Notes: generated by a model not told the origin, from the sequence alone. A stretch of DNA of 45,139 nt from Pirellula sp. (GCA_021300155.1 JAJTID010000047.1:1-45139), one strand, 5' to 3'; shown: positions 1-8,873, counted from the first letter of the stretch. A program made the numbers and translations.

Positions 1-1
1 A

Positions 2-1486
2 TCAAATTATGCAGACTCATTGATCTCTAAGGCCACTGACCAAACGAACCCTTATGCGAATCCGTTGAACCAGTACCAAGCGATTCCTGTGACGAAGCGA
101 GATCCCGCATCAGCGTTCGAAGAATGGCGACCTTACATGTCGTATGATGCTGTTTGTGTACCAGGGAATAGTCTCTCGGAGCTCAGTGCCAAAGCTCGCA
201 AAGCTCTGTCGCAGTATGCAATGGCGGGTGGAACCATAGTTGTCTATGGCTCTTCCGACGTGGATCGATTGACCATCGATCAAACGTTCTCTGGCGGCCA
301 GCTTATGTCGCCGGACCACCGATGGGGAAGCCTAATGCACAATGGAGAGAAGTACTGTCTCCGACGATCTCATGGTGGTGGGCAGATCGTGATTGATTCT
401 ATTGAGGGCGGGAGCGAGCGAAAGCTCAACCCTGGTGTCTTTGCGCAGCTACTCTCGGAAAGTCGCCACCACCCGGTCAGTACGATCTTTTACGATGACG
501 ATGTGGACTATGAGTGGTTTTGGAAGAATTTGGTAGAGAGTGTGGGTACTACGCCCATCGTTTTTTTCACTGGGTTGATTGTGTTGATTTTGTTGATCGT
601 CGGGCCGGTGATGATCCTGATTGCCCGTAGGCTTCGTCGGCAAACGCTGTTGTTGTTCTTGATTCCCGCATTCTCGATAACGATGTCCGTATTCGTCTTG
701 ATCGTCAATGTTTTCATTGAGGGACGTGGTACGACAGGGCGAGTAGCTTCGCTGCAATATTACGATACTGATTCAAAGCAAGGGTTTGTTTGGTCGCGTC
801 AATCGTATTCGAGCGGTGCTCCTCCTCGATCGGGACTGGAATTCTCTGACAAGGCATTGCTCAGCCCGTTGAGAACTGATGCAGCGACTGGCTATCAACA
901 AGAGGTGCGAAGCAATGTTCAAGGACATCTCTTCTTCGAAAACGGGAAGCAAACCCTAAAGTACTGGATGCTTCCACGAGCACAGCAGCAGTTGATCGTG
1001 GCCCATCCATTAGAGCAATATTCAATGCCGATCAAAATCGAAGGGAACGAGGCAAACGCCGTTCAGGTAACGAATACTTCGAAGCATCCCATCGAGCTGG
1101 TGATCTTAAAAGATGCGAATCAGAATTTCTTTGTAGTCGAAGGCTTGGAGGCAGGAGCGACAGTAAACGTAAACGGTGAAGCGCTGGATACACTGAGTGA
1201 TCGGTTGATTCAATGGACTTCGGCATTCACGCCAAAAGCACCGAAAGAAGTGGACTCGACGAATCGCCCGAGGGGGCGAGTTCGAATTTGGGGGGGAAGC
1301 GGAACTGTTGCGCACGAAGATTTTCTTGGGCCTGTTCTCAATATACGAACGACACTGCCTCGATTGGATAGCTATGGCTATTTCATGGTGAGTCGACATG
1401 AGTTAGTCGCAGAGACTCCGTTCCCTTCGGAAGTTTTCGCCAAAGAGAAGAATCTTCATATCCTTACAGGAGTCTCCAAGTGGTAG
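2..1486 (+). CDS. Membrane protein of an ABC export module, 5' end cut by the window
   Basis: The reading frame is open to the left edge, so the true start lies outside; the TTG at 20 is only the first start-like codon inside. The visible part has a soluble alpha/beta stretch whose pattern (hydrophobic strand, then helix, then AGGTIVVYG) resembles the glutamine-amidotransferase-like fold found in GldG/DUF4350-type proteins. Two membrane helices follow (about 540-630 and 640-715 nt), then a roughly 250-residue beta-rich C-terminal domain that probably faces the periplasm. Its stop overlaps the start of the ATPase gene at 1480, so the two are translationally coupled. I infer an accessory membrane subunit of the transporter encoded by the next two genes. 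I do not recognise the C-terminal domain, and no catalytic residues are evident. Confidence 0.75.
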   Translation, partial: SNYADSLISKATDQTNPYANPLNQYQAIPVTKRDPASAFEEWRPYMSYDAVCVPGNSLSELSAKARKALSQYAMAGGTIVVYGSSDVDRLTIDQTFSGGQLMSPDHRWGSLMHNGEKYCLRRSHGGGQIVIDSIEGGSERKLNPGVFAQLLSESRHHPVSTIFYDDDVDYEWFWKNLVESVGTTPIVFFTGLIVLILLIVGPVMILIARRLRRQTLLLFLIPAFSITMSVFVLIVNVFIEGRGTTGRVASLQYYDTDSKQGFVWSRQSYSSGAPPRSGLEFSDKALLSPLRTDAATGYQQEVRSNVQGHLFFENGKQTLKYWMLPRAQQQLIVAHPLEQYSMPIKIEGNEANAVQVTNTSKHPIELVILKDANQNFFVVEGLEAGATVNVNGEALDTLSDRLIQWTSAFTPKAPKEVDSTNRPRGRVRIWGGSGTVAHEDFLGPVLNIRTTLPRLDSYGYFMVSRHELVAETPFPSEVFAKEKNLHILTGVSKW

Positions 1487-2436
1487 TGCCATCGAATCAT
1501 CCGATGATCGAGCTTCGGCGGCTGTTTCGATTCTACGGCAAAACGAAAGCAGTGAACGATGTATCGTTTCACGTGAATGCTGGTCAAGTCTTCGGCTTCA
1601 TCGGACCCAACGGTGCTGGCAAAACCACGACCATGCGAATCCTCGCCACGTTGGACACGCCCGATTATGGGGACGCGTTGATCGATGGATTTTCCGTGAT
1701 CAACGACCCAGACCGAGTGCGGCGGCGCATGGGATTTATGCCCGACGACTACGGGACTTATCCCAACATGAACTGTTTGGAGTATCTCGACTTCTTTGCA
1801 CGCAGTTATGGATTAGTGGGTCGTGAGCGCATGAAGGCGATTCGCTATACATTGGGCTACACAGGGTTGGACAAGATTGCAGAAAAGTCGATTCAGGGGC
1901 TCTCCAAAGGAATGCGGCAAAGGCTTTGTCTCGGGCGAGCCATGATACATCGGCCTGCCGTGTTGATACTGGATGAACCTGCGAATGGTTTGGATCCACG
2001 TGCTCGCATCGAATTGCGTCAAATGGTGCTCGGATTGGCAGCGGAAGGGACATCGTTATTGATTTCGTCTCACATCTTGAGCGAGTTGGGAGAAATGTGC
2101 GATTCCTTAGGGATCATCGAACGCGGTTGTATGATTGTGAGTGGCACTGTGCAGGAGATACAGAGCCGACTCATGCCTCATACCAACTTAAAAATGAAGG
2201 TGATCGAACAGCAACAAAAATTGGTAGAGTGGCTTTCGGTCCAGGATGGAGTTGACGCAGTCGCAGTCGACGGAACGATGGTCCGTTGTCAGATCCTCGG
2301 AGCCAAATCCGATCGAGAGCAAGCGGCATTGTTGCGTGCGATAGTCCATGAAGGATTCGATGTGATCGAGTTTTCCACCGAAGGTCAAACATTGGAAGAT
2401 GTATTCATGCGCATCACGACGGGAGCGGTTCAATGA
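1480..2436 (+). CDS. ABC transporter ATP-binding protein
   Basis: This is the nucleotide-binding subunit of an ABC-2-type exporter and acts at the cytoplasmic face of the membrane. Walker A is GPNGAGKT (about residues 42-49), the signature is LSKGMRQR, Walker B is VLILDEPANGLDP and the switch histidine is in SSHIL. The C-terminal 80 residues form the extra domain usual in the CcmA/NatA-like family. GTG at 1480 is chosen as the start because AGGAG at 1468-1472 lies seven bases upstream; the ATG at 1504 lacks such a site. The start overlaps the stop of the preceding membrane protein, and the stop overlaps the permease start (ATGA), so the three genes form one coupled operon. The substrate cannot be read from the sequence. 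Confidence 0.93.
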   Translation: MVVPSNHPMIELRRLFRFYGKTKAVNDVSFHVNAGQVFGFIGPNGAGKTTTMRILATLDTPDYGDALIDGFSVINDPDRVRRRMGFMPDDYGTYPNMNCLEYLDFFARSYGLVGRERMKAIRYTLGYTGLDKIAEKSIQGLSKGMRQRLCLGRAMIHRPAVLILDEPANGLDPRARIELRQMVLGLAAEGTSLLISSHILSELGEMCDSLGIIERGCMIVSGTVQEIQSRLMPHTNLKMKVIEQQQKLVEWLSVQDGVDAVAVDGTMVRCQILGAKSDREQAALLRAIVHEGFDVIEFSTEGQTLEDVFMRITTGAVQ

Positions 2437-4055
2437 GTCAGGGCACGACACCACCGCCACTAGAACGTCAGAAGGCGTTGATCGAACGATTTACCGAAGC
2501 ATCCTCTCAGGGTTGGCAGCAAGTCTGGGATTGGTGGAGTGAGCGAAGCAATCCGATTGTGGTCAAAGAAGCGAGGCAGTCGCTGAACTCCAATCAATTT
2601 GTGATTTGTTTTGGAATCACGTTGGTGGCTGTGCTGATATGGACGATGTTTTCCGTCTTCTCTCAATTGCCGAATGCGTACTATCTGCCAGGCGGCTTAC
2701 TAGTGTTGACTGGATATTTTGTGATCTTGTCATTCCCGCTTATTCTCGTCATTCCCTTTACTGCCTACCGATCGATGATGCTCGAAGCCGAGAGTCGGAC
2801 CTTTGAATTGGTCAGTATCTCTGGATTATCGGCCAAGCAGATTGTTCAGGGGAAGATGTCCTCAGCATGTCTTCAGATTGCCATCTACCTGTCCACGATG
2901 TTACCGTGCATCGTCATCACGTATTTGCTTCGTGGAATCAGTGTAAGTACCATTCTGATCTACCTGTACTTTATGGTCATTGCTTCGGTGGTGTTGTCGG
3001 CGATTTCCATCATGATCGCGACGGTATCGCGTCAACGATTCTTGCAGGTGTTCTCGAATCTTTTTATTTTGGGAATGCAGTTAGTCCTTTTCTACGTTGT
3101 ATGTGCGGCAACGATTGCGTTTGTCTATTCCTTTCCGATGATGTCGTGGGTGAACGCACCAGTGCTTATATCGATCGGAACAATCGTGCTGACAACCGTG
3201 CCGTTATGCATGCAATGCAGTGCCGCGGCGATTGATTTCCCAAGTGAGAATCATGCAGTGGCGATTCGGAGTCGATTCCTCGTTTGGATTGGGACGATCT
3301 TCTTTTGGTGTGCATGGGTGGTTGTGACTACCGAGACGGCAGGGCATTGGGTCTGGATTTATTCGGTGTTGTTAGCCATCTTTTTGGTTGTTGGAGCGCT
3401 CGGTGTATCGGAGCGTGGTGTTTTGTCACCGCGAGCGCAGCGGGCTTTACCTCGCACGCTTTTAGGGCAATGTACGCTAACGTGGTTTTATCCCGGAGCG
3501 GGTTTAGCTTACGTTTTTTTCACTTCTGTCTTTGCAAGTGTCGTGATTGGCGTCATCGGGTTCGCATATGCTTTTCCTTTGTACTCGGCGGCGTATCAGC
3601 AAGAGGAGGAGACTATCGCCATTGGGGTGGCGGCGCTGTGTTACTTCATGTTGTATACGGGATTGACTCGGCTGATCATGATGACGGTGCCGCGACACAT
3701 TGTCGGGCGCCCATTCTTGGGGTTGTTGATGCAAGCGTTTTTGTTTGCGTTGGTACCGCTATTGCCATATCTAGTTCTCTTGTCGCTAAATGACTTCCGT
3801 TCTTTCAGCTACGGCTGGCATCAGTTTTTATTCGTTACCTGGACGATCAGTGAACTCGACTCCGGTGGGTTTTCTTCGGTAAACGCAGGCGCTCTAGTTT
3901 TGCTCGCCGCATTGTCGGGAGTCGTTTTCCTTATCAATTTGCTGATGTGCGGCCGCGACGTGCTGTTGCTTCGAGTCGAGGTGCCACCCCGCGTCCAGCA
4001 GGAGTTGGCTAGCTCTCGCACGCCAGAGGCTCCCGTCGAGAGCGTTTTCGATTGA
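2433..4055 (+). CDS. ABC-2 type transporter permease, about 12 membrane segments
   Basis: This is a 540-residue polytopic protein. An amphipathic cytoplasmic N-terminus (about 60 residues) with the stretch NPIVVKEARQSL, typical of ABC-2 permeases just before the first helix, is followed by roughly twelve hydrophobic segments. That is about twice the six helices of a simple ABC-2 permease, so two permease halves may be fused; this is inference. It starts four bases inside the ATPase gene (ATGA overlap), which argues for stoichiometric production of both subunits. The C-terminus is a short polar tail. It probably forms the membrane channel energised by the ATPase encoded at 1480-2436 and works with the membrane protein encoded upstream of that. 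Substrate unknown. Confidence 0.88.
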   Translation: MSQGTTPPPLERQKALIERFTEASSQGWQQVWDWWSERSNPIVVKEARQSLNSNQFVICFGITLVAVLIWTMFSVFSQLPNAYYLPGGLLVLTGYFVILSFPLILVIPFTAYRSMMLEAESRTFELVSISGLSAKQIVQGKMSSACLQIAIYLSTMLPCIVITYLLRGISVSTILIYLYFMVIASVVLSAISIMIATVSRQRFLQVFSNLFILGMQLVLFYVVCAATIAFVYSFPMMSWVNAPVLISIGTIVLTTVPLCMQCSAAAIDFPSENHAVAIRSRFLVWIGTIFFWCAWVVVTTETAGHWVWIYSVLLAIFLVVGALGVSERGVLSPRAQRALPRTLLGQCTLTWFYPGAGLAYVFFTSVFASVVIGVIGFAYAFPLYSAAYQQEEETIAIGVAALCYFMLYTGLTRLIMMTVPRHIVGRPFLGLLMQAFLFALVPLLPYLVLLSLNDFRSFSYGWHQFLFVTWTISELDSGGFSSVNAGALVLLAALSGVVFLINLLMCGRDVLLLRVEVPPRVQQELASSRTPEAPVESVFD

Positions 4056-4097
4056 TCGCAATTCGAACAATTCCCTCTACCCTTCGGATTCACCTGT

Positions 4098-4115
4098 GTA
4101 TATACTGTGTATATG
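4098..4115 (+). promoter_or_regulatory. Probable promoter and operator overlapping the start of the GntR gene
   Basis: An inverted repeat ATATAC-TGT-GTATAT (4100-4114) runs into the ATG at 4113. It contains TATACT (4101-4106), a good -10 element; transcription would then begin about seven bases downstream, at the A of the ATG. The message may therefore be leaderless, and no Shine-Dalgarno sequence is visible before the start. A -35 element is not clear. YtrA-type GntR repressors commonly bind such palindromes at their own promoter, so autoregulation is the natural inference. Confidence 0.55.
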
Positions 4116-4511
4116 ACAAAGCACAGTTGGATCACAATTTCGCTGAATGATCCACGGCCGCTTTATCTGCAAGTGATGGAGCAGATCATGCGGCGCGTGG
4201 CGGTGGGCGATCTATTGCCCGGCGCGGATTTGCCGTCGATACGCGAGTTGGCTGCGGATTTGAAAGTGAGTGTGATCACGATCAAGCGTGCTTATTTGGA
4301 ATTGGAGCGCGATGGAGTCATTGTCACGCGGCAGGGAAAAGGTTCCGTCGTTGCGGAACGCCCCGGTCTTCAGTCATCGCTTCAAGAGCAAGAGTTGAAA
4401 GAGCATTTGAATCAGGCCGTTAGTCTTGGATTGCTGCTAGGCATTTCGAAAACCGAACTGCAACGGCGACTTGCAGAGGTGTATGAACAATCAAAAAGGA
4501 GAGCCCCATGA
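4113..4511 (+). CDS. GntR-family (YtrA-like) transcriptional regulator
   Basis: This is a short GntR protein: an N-terminal winged helix-turn-helix (residues about 10-75, with PLYLQVMEQI, LPSIRELAADLKVS and TRQGKGSVV) and only about 50 helical residues after it. That matches the YtrA subfamily, which lacks a large ligand-binding domain and usually controls ABC transporter genes next to it. ATG at 4113 is preferred; a GTG at 4107 is in frame two codons earlier. Its stop overlaps the start of the following ATPase gene (ATGA at 4508), so regulator and transporter form one transcript. Repression of its own operon through the palindrome at 4100-4114 is inferred. Confidence 0.9.
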   Translation: MTKHSWITISLNDPRPLYLQVMEQIMRRVAVGDLLPGADLPSIRELAADLKVSVITIKRAYLELERDGVIVTRQGKGSVVAERPGLQSSLQEQELKEHLNQAVSLGLLLGISKTELQRRLAEVYEQSKRRAP

Positions 4512-5431
4512 AGGCTACGATAGAGGATCCTATGGTTTCAGAATGGTCAGCTTCTCTTCAGGGTGTATCGAAAACGTATAAACACTTTCAGTTGCGAGAT
4601 ATTAATCTTCAATTGCAAAGCGGAACGGTGGTTGGGCTGATTGGGCCAAACGGTGCCGGTAAGTCGACGACGATGCGAATTTTGATGGGTCTCGTGAATC
4701 CTGATAGTGGGACCGTTTCGGTATTTGGTAAACCGGTTTCGTCATCGGAAGGGTCTGTCAAAAAAGACATAGGGTACTTTTCTGACGACATGCGATTGTA
4801 CAAGCCAGAGTCCATCGGTTGGCATATGCAGTTTGTGCGTTCGCTTTATGCATCGTGGGATGACACGTATGCAAAGGAGTTGCTCGATCGGTTTGGGTTG
4901 ATCGAACGGCAGACAATCAAGGGTCTTTCGCATGGGCAGCGCGTCAAGGCAATGTTGTTGCTCATCTTGGCGCGAAAGCCGAAATTGTTAGTGCTCGACG
5001 AGCCGACTAACGGTCTCGATCCTGTCGCCAAGCATGAGATTCTAGCCGAATTGATGAAGGTCGTTCAGGACGAGACTCGTACCATACTTTACTCATCGCA
5101 CAACACACAAGACGTCGAGCAAATCAGCGATGTGATCACCTTTATCGATCGAGGACAAGTGATCGCATCGAGCAATCGGGATGACTTCCTCGAGGGTTGG
5201 AAGCGAATCAAGTTGCACGTCCAGGATGACTGGAAGGCACCGCATATCCCAGGTCTCAAGCTGGAGTCGGAGTTTCGCAATCTGCGTGTCTTTTCCTGCA
5301 ATTCCGTCGAAGACGACCTTGCTGCGAGGTTGAGTGCGTCGGGTGCTGTGATCGAAGCGATGGAACCCATGACGCTTGAAGAGATTTTCGTCAGTACTGT
5401 TATTCGTGGCCGCGAGGAGAACAAATCATGA
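4508..5431 (+). CDS. ABC transporter ATP-binding protein (YtrB-like)
   Basis: This is a 307-residue ABC ATPase with Walker A GPNGAGKS, signature LSHGQRVK, Walker B LLVLDEPTNGLDP and switch histidine in SSHNT. The rest of the chain is the C-terminal extension of export-type ATPases. AGGAG a few bases before ATG 4508 is a good ribosome binding site, and the gene overlaps the GntR gene by four bases. Its own stop overlaps the next permease gene in the same manner. GntR-ATPase-permease order is the classic arrangement of YtrA-controlled transporters, which in Gram-positive bacteria respond to cell-wall stress; whether that role holds here is unknown. Confidence 0.92.
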   Translation: MKATIEDPMVSEWSASLQGVSKTYKHFQLRDINLQLQSGTVVGLIGPNGAGKSTTMRILMGLVNPDSGTVSVFGKPVSSSEGSVKKDIGYFSDDMRLYKPESIGWHMQFVRSLYASWDDTYAKELLDRFGLIERQTIKGLSHGQRVKAMLLLILARKPKLLVLDEPTNGLDPVAKHEILAELMKVVQDETRTILYSSHNTQDVEQISDVITFIDRGQVIASSNRDDFLEGWKRIKLHVQDDWKAPHIPGLKLESEFRNLRVFSCNSVEDDLAARLSASGAVIEAMEPMTLEEIFVSTVIRGREENKS

Positions 5432-6102
5432 ACATGCACGCTATCCAAATTCTGTTCTTGAAGGATTTGTTTCTCAGCCGTCGCTATCTATTCGGCTACC
5501 TTGTCGGTGGGATTGCAAGTGCTGCCATCACTTGCCTGCCGAATCCGACACTGAATTTTATTGGGTTTTTATTGATCATGACTGTCGCGATCGCGGCTGG
5601 GATTCACATGATTGGAATGTTGTTGTTGGCGGAGAGTACCGATCAAACCCGGATGTTTGTGATGAGTATGCCAGTCAGTCTACTCGATTATTCACTCGGC
5701 AAGATTTCCGTGGTGTTGACGACTTACTTGATTCCATGGTCCACCATGCTTGCGTTCTGTGTGATCGCTACGTTTGTTGTTCCTGGTGCAAAGCATGGAT
5801 CGGTCGTTGTACTTCCAGCGATCTTCTTGTTCCTGCTATGTGGATTCATGATACAGTTGGTGACTGCTGTTGTCTCGGAGTCGGTTGGCTGGACCATCTG
5901 TGTTATGGTGGGCTGCAATGTATTACTCAACGTCTTCTTGATGAAGTTTTTTGAGAATCCTGCGATTGTAGCTGCCAGGAAAAGCGAAAGCGTTATATGG
6001 GATCCTGTCGTGTTGCAATTGCTGGGTGTGGAGTGTCTTGTGATTGTTGCTGCGTTGGTAGCAGCCGTTTTCTTTCAAACTCGGAAACGAGATTTGATCT
6101 AA
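5428..6102 (+). CDS. ABC-2 type permease, six membrane segments
   Basis: This 224-residue hydrophobic protein has about six predicted membrane helices, the size of a single ABC-2 permease. The N-terminus NMHAIQILFLKDLFLSRR resembles the amphipathic interface helix that precedes the first membrane segment in this family. GAGGAG at 5415-5420 is the ribosome binding site, and ATG 5428 overlaps the ATPase stop. It pairs with the ATPase encoded immediately upstream. A homodimer would supply the twelve helices of a full transporter. The acyltransferase gene begins 21 bases downstream and is likely co-transcribed. Confidence 0.85.
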   Translation: MNMHAIQILFLKDLFLSRRYLFGYLVGGIASAAITCLPNPTLNFIGFLLIMTVAIAAGIHMIGMLLLAESTDQTRMFVMSMPVSLLDYSLGKISVVLTTYLIPWSTMLAFCVIATFVVPGAKHGSVVVLPAIFLFLLCGFMIQLVTAVVSESVGWTICVMVGCNVLLNVFLMKFFENPAIVAARKSESVIWDPVVLQLLGVECLVIVAALVAAVFFQTRKRDLI

Positions 6103-6123
6103 GAAAGAACTGCAGGAACCATC

Positions 6124-7371
6124 ATGCTACCAACGCCCGTCGCACATGAGACTAGCCGTACAAATCCAGCGATGCCTCCCGGCAACTCGCAAATGGACGA
6201 TGCTAAAGTCAACGCAAGTAAGGTACCGTCCGACAGGATTTACTATTTAGACAACTTGCGAGCCATCGCGATGTTGTTAGGGGTTTTCTTGCACGCCGGG
6301 CTAGCCTATGCCAAGCCAGCGCAATCGGTTTGGTTGGCAACAGATCCAGGCGCTAGCGTTGTGATCGACGCATCGATTTGGTTCATCCACTTGTTTCGGA
6401 TGAGTCTTTTCTTTCTGTTATCTGGTTACTTGGCAAAGTTAGTGATTGAGCGAAAGGGACCCAAGATATATTTTTGGAATCGTGCGCTGCGAATCGCGCT
6501 GACGATGGTTCTATTCTATCCGTTGCTTTTGGTCGCTATGACAGCGACGATCATTTTTGCAATCTCGTATCTCGAAACACCAACTGGATTGATGGGTTTG
6601 TTCGCTGCGGCGAGTCAAGGTGGACCCGCGGCACAAGAAGAAACACCGATCACCACGATGCATCTCTGGTTCCTCTACTATTTGATCTTCTTTGCGATTG
6701 CGACCGTACTTTGCATTCGAATGCAAAGACTCAAGTTCGATTGGCTATTTTCTAGGCCTGTGTTGATGGCATTGTTTCCGTTCGTATTGTTGCCCAGTGT
6801 ACTCCAAGCGGGAGTACCATTGCCGGCGCCAGAGTCGTTTGTCCCGACGTGGTGGCCATTCGCATTCTATGGCGTCTTCTATTGGTTGGGTTGGCAATTG
6901 CGAGGACGGGAATCGATACTGGATCGGCTTAGTCCGTATGTCTGGATCTTCTTGGTCGCGAGTGGATTGCTATTCGTTCCGTATTATCTTTGCATGCCTA
7001 TTCTTGACTTGAGTTTGATAATGCGTGGAGCGAGTCCACCTCGCGGTTGGTCGGTAATTCTCGCAGCTGTGTCGACATGCTATTTGTCCGTCCTATTAAC
7101 GATCCTCTCGCTATTGCTGGGCAAGCGCTTTCTGCAGCATCGAAGTCAATTGTTAGGATGGATTGCGGATGCGTCTTTCTGGGTGTACCTGGTTCATTTA
7201 CCTTTGGTGATCTTTTTTCAAACGCTGCTGATCCCGCTGGAGTGGTCGGTTTGGATCAAGCTCGCGATCACAATCCTCAGCACGCTCCTTTTTTGCATGG
7301 CGACGTACATGGTGTTCGTTAGATACACACCGCTGGGCTGGCTGTTACACGGGAAAAGATCATTTCCTTAG
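6124..7371 (+). CDS. Acyltransferase-3 family membrane protein (OpgC/MdoC-like)
   Basis: This 415-residue protein has about ten membrane helices. The motif RIYYLDNLRAIAMLLGVFLH near residue 40 is the family hallmark (first helix with the Asp-x-Leu-Arg element and the conserved His). These enzymes carry acyl groups such as acetyl or succinyl across the membrane onto cell-surface glycans; OpgC adds succinyl groups to periplasmic glucans. The acceptor here is unknown. A leader of about 35 polar residues precedes the first helix. AGGAA at 6114-6118 supports ATG 6124. It follows the small ABC permease by 21 bases and probably belongs to the GntR-controlled operon, which suggests an envelope-related role for the whole set. 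Confidence 0.85.
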   Translation: MLPTPVAHETSRTNPAMPPGNSQMDDAKVNASKVPSDRIYYLDNLRAIAMLLGVFLHAGLAYAKPAQSVWLATDPGASVVIDASIWFIHLFRMSLFFLLSGYLAKLVIERKGPKIYFWNRALRIALTMVLFYPLLLVAMTATIIFAISYLETPTGLMGLFAAASQGGPAAQEETPITTMHLWFLYYLIFFAIATVLCIRMQRLKFDWLFSRPVLMALFPFVLLPSVLQAGVPLPAPESFVPTWWPFAFYGVFYWLGWQLRGRESILDRLSPYVWIFLVASGLLFVPYYLCMPILDLSLIMRGASPPRGWSVILAAVSTCYLSVLLTILSLLLGKRFLQHRSQLLGWIADASFWVYLVHLPLVIFFQTLLIPLEWSVWIKLAITILSTLLFCMATYMVFVRYTPLGWLLHGKRSFP

Positions 7372-7378
7372 CACTTAA

Positions 7379-8533
7379 TCAATGCGAGGCTGAGATCGCG
7401 ACAAGACCTTTTTGGAACGCATTCCACAGTTTTTCGACAGGTTCGAGTCCGAAAGAGAAACGCAGCGTTCCTCCGTCGATTCCCAGGGCATAGAGTTGCT
7501 GAGCCGAATAAGAACGGTGGCTTGTGGACACTGGGTGACTCAGGGTAGTGCGAGTGTCGCCCAAGCTCGGACAAAAAGGAATCGTGTCCTTGACGGCAGA
7601 AATGAACTGATTTGCTTTTTGGTTATCACCACGGAGATGCAGGGTCAGCATATTGCCAAAACAACCTGGAGGAAGTTGTTTGATGGCAGTAGCATGGCTC
7701 GGGTGATCGGGGAGTCCAGGATAGTCCACTTCGAGTTGAAACTCTTTCACAAGCCGTTGTGCAATATCCATAGCGGAGGTTGCTGCATGCGTCATGCGAA
7801 CAGAGAGAGTCTCTAGTCCTCGTTGCGTAAGCCAACAATCCAGAGGGCTGCTGGCAAGTCCGAATGCACTGACAACGCCTCGTATCCGGGCCCAAGTGCG
7901 ATCAGTGCCACACAACAACCCTAGCATCACATCACCATGGCCACAAACAAATTTGCTGAGGCTCTCCATCACGAGATCGGCACCTAATCGCAGAGGTTGG
8001 CAAAGAACCGGAGTTGCAAAGGTATTATCGACTAGGACCAAGGTGTCCGCGTTCCGATGCGCCAGATTACAAATCACCTCTAAGTCCGGTACGTCGAGGC
8101 GAGGATTGCCGATCGTTTCTACGAGGATCAGCCTCGGGGCCTTTTGGATCGCGGTCGCCCAAGCGGCAATGTCGGTTGCCAAAACGTCTTCGGTGAGGAT
8201 TCCCCATCGGCTGAGTTCCGACTTCAGTAGGTATGACGTCTTGCCATACAGTGGCTGGCCCAAGAGAACCAGATCGCCAGGCTTGAGCAGTGCAAGACAA
8301 GCGGCGCTGAGGGCGCTCATACCTTGCGCGGTAACGATCGCTTGATCTGCAGCGTGCATTTCGCGAAGGATGTCCCCGAGCGCCTTCGCATTGGGATGAC
8401 CATCGCGGCGGTAGATGTGCCCCTCGAGTTGTCCTCCGAGGAGTTGATCCGCTTGTTCCACTGAGTCCATTTGCCAGACGCCGGACAGCTCAATGGGTGG
8501 AGAGATAGGGCGAGCATCGCGAGGCTTCATCAT
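7379..8533 (-). CDS. PLP-dependent Cys/Met metabolism enzyme (cystathionine gamma-synthase/lyase family)
   Basis: This 384-residue fold-type I PLP enzyme carries the family markers: Tyr41-Arg42 (YRRDGHPN), TAQGMSALSA for phosphate binding, Asp169 in LVDNTFATP for the pyridine nitrogen, and the Schiff-base Lys194 in SLSKFVCGHGDVMLG. Members catalyse gamma- or beta-elimination and replacement in methionine/cysteine metabolism. The sequence alone does not separate synthase, lyase or sulfhydrylase activity. It is the last gene of a minus-strand unit; its ATG lies four bases from the preceding membrane-protein stop with AGGA upstream. It converges with the acyltransferase gene, leaving only seven bases between the two stops. 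Confidence 0.88.
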   Translation of the reverse strand: MMKPRDARPISPPIELSGVWQMDSVEQADQLLGGQLEGHIYRRDGHPNAKALGDILREMHAADQAIVTAQGMSALSAACLALLKPGDLVLLGQPLYGKTSYLLKSELSRWGILTEDVLATDIAAWATAIQKAPRLILVETIGNPRLDVPDLEVICNLAHRNADTLVLVDNTFATPVLCQPLRLGADLVMESLSKFVCGHGDVMLGLLCGTDRTWARIRGVVSAFGLASSPLDCWLTQRGLETLSVRMTHAATSAMDIAQRLVKEFQLEVDYPGLPDHPSHATAIKQLPPGCFGNMLTLHLRGDNQKANQFISAVKDTIPFCPSLGDTRTTLSHPVSTSHRSYSAQQLYALGIDGGTLRFSFGLEPVEKLWNAFQKGLVAISASH

Positions 8534-8537
8534 GGTC

Positions 8538-8867
8538 CTAATAGGTTCCGAAGATTTGACGGTAAGACCACCAGCAAATCGCAGCCGTGATGCCGATCAG
8601 AATCAAAGTATAGATCGTATTGATGATTGACCAAAAGATTTTTTCCGAAGGAGTAAACGACTTGCTGATCCACAACGCAGGCAAGCCAAGGAATCCTGTC
8701 ACTCCGAACAGGACGACGAACATGACGATCCTTGTTGTTTGTCGATCCAACAAGGGCTCGGATTTTTTCGGTGCTGGGGAAACTGGCTCCGTCAATTCCT
8801 TCGCGTTCGACGAATCGATCGCGTTCGAAGATTTATAAGGATTCGAAGAATCATTCGTGTTCGACAT
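8538..8867 (-). CDS. Small two-helix membrane protein, unknown function
   Basis: This 109-residue protein has a polar, Asn/Ser-rich N-terminus of about 45 residues, then two hydrophobic segments: IVMFVVLFGVTGFLGLPALW and another near residues 80-100. It ends in YRQIFGTY. It sits six bases after the metallo-hydrolase gene and four bases before the PLP-enzyme gene, so the three are surely one transcript. I do not recognise a family; small proteins of this shape are common in planctomycetes. A role in anchoring or assisting a neighbour cannot be shown. Confidence 0.72.
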   Translation of the reverse strand: MSNTNDSSNPYKSSNAIDSSNAKELTEPVSPAPKKSEPLLDRQTTRIVMFVVLFGVTGFLGLPALWISKSFTPSEKIFWSIINTIYTLILIGITAAICWWSYRQIFGTY

Positions 8868-8873
8868 AGCCGA

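Noticed and set aside
3284-3793. 169-codon frame within the large permease gene
   Set aside because: Rich in Cys, Trp and Arg, as expected from an out-of-frame reading of membrane-protein DNA; no start site.
7794-8345. 183-codon plus-strand frame opposite the PLP enzyme
   Set aside because: Antisense to a gene with complete active-site motifs; Arg/Ser-rich with no domain.
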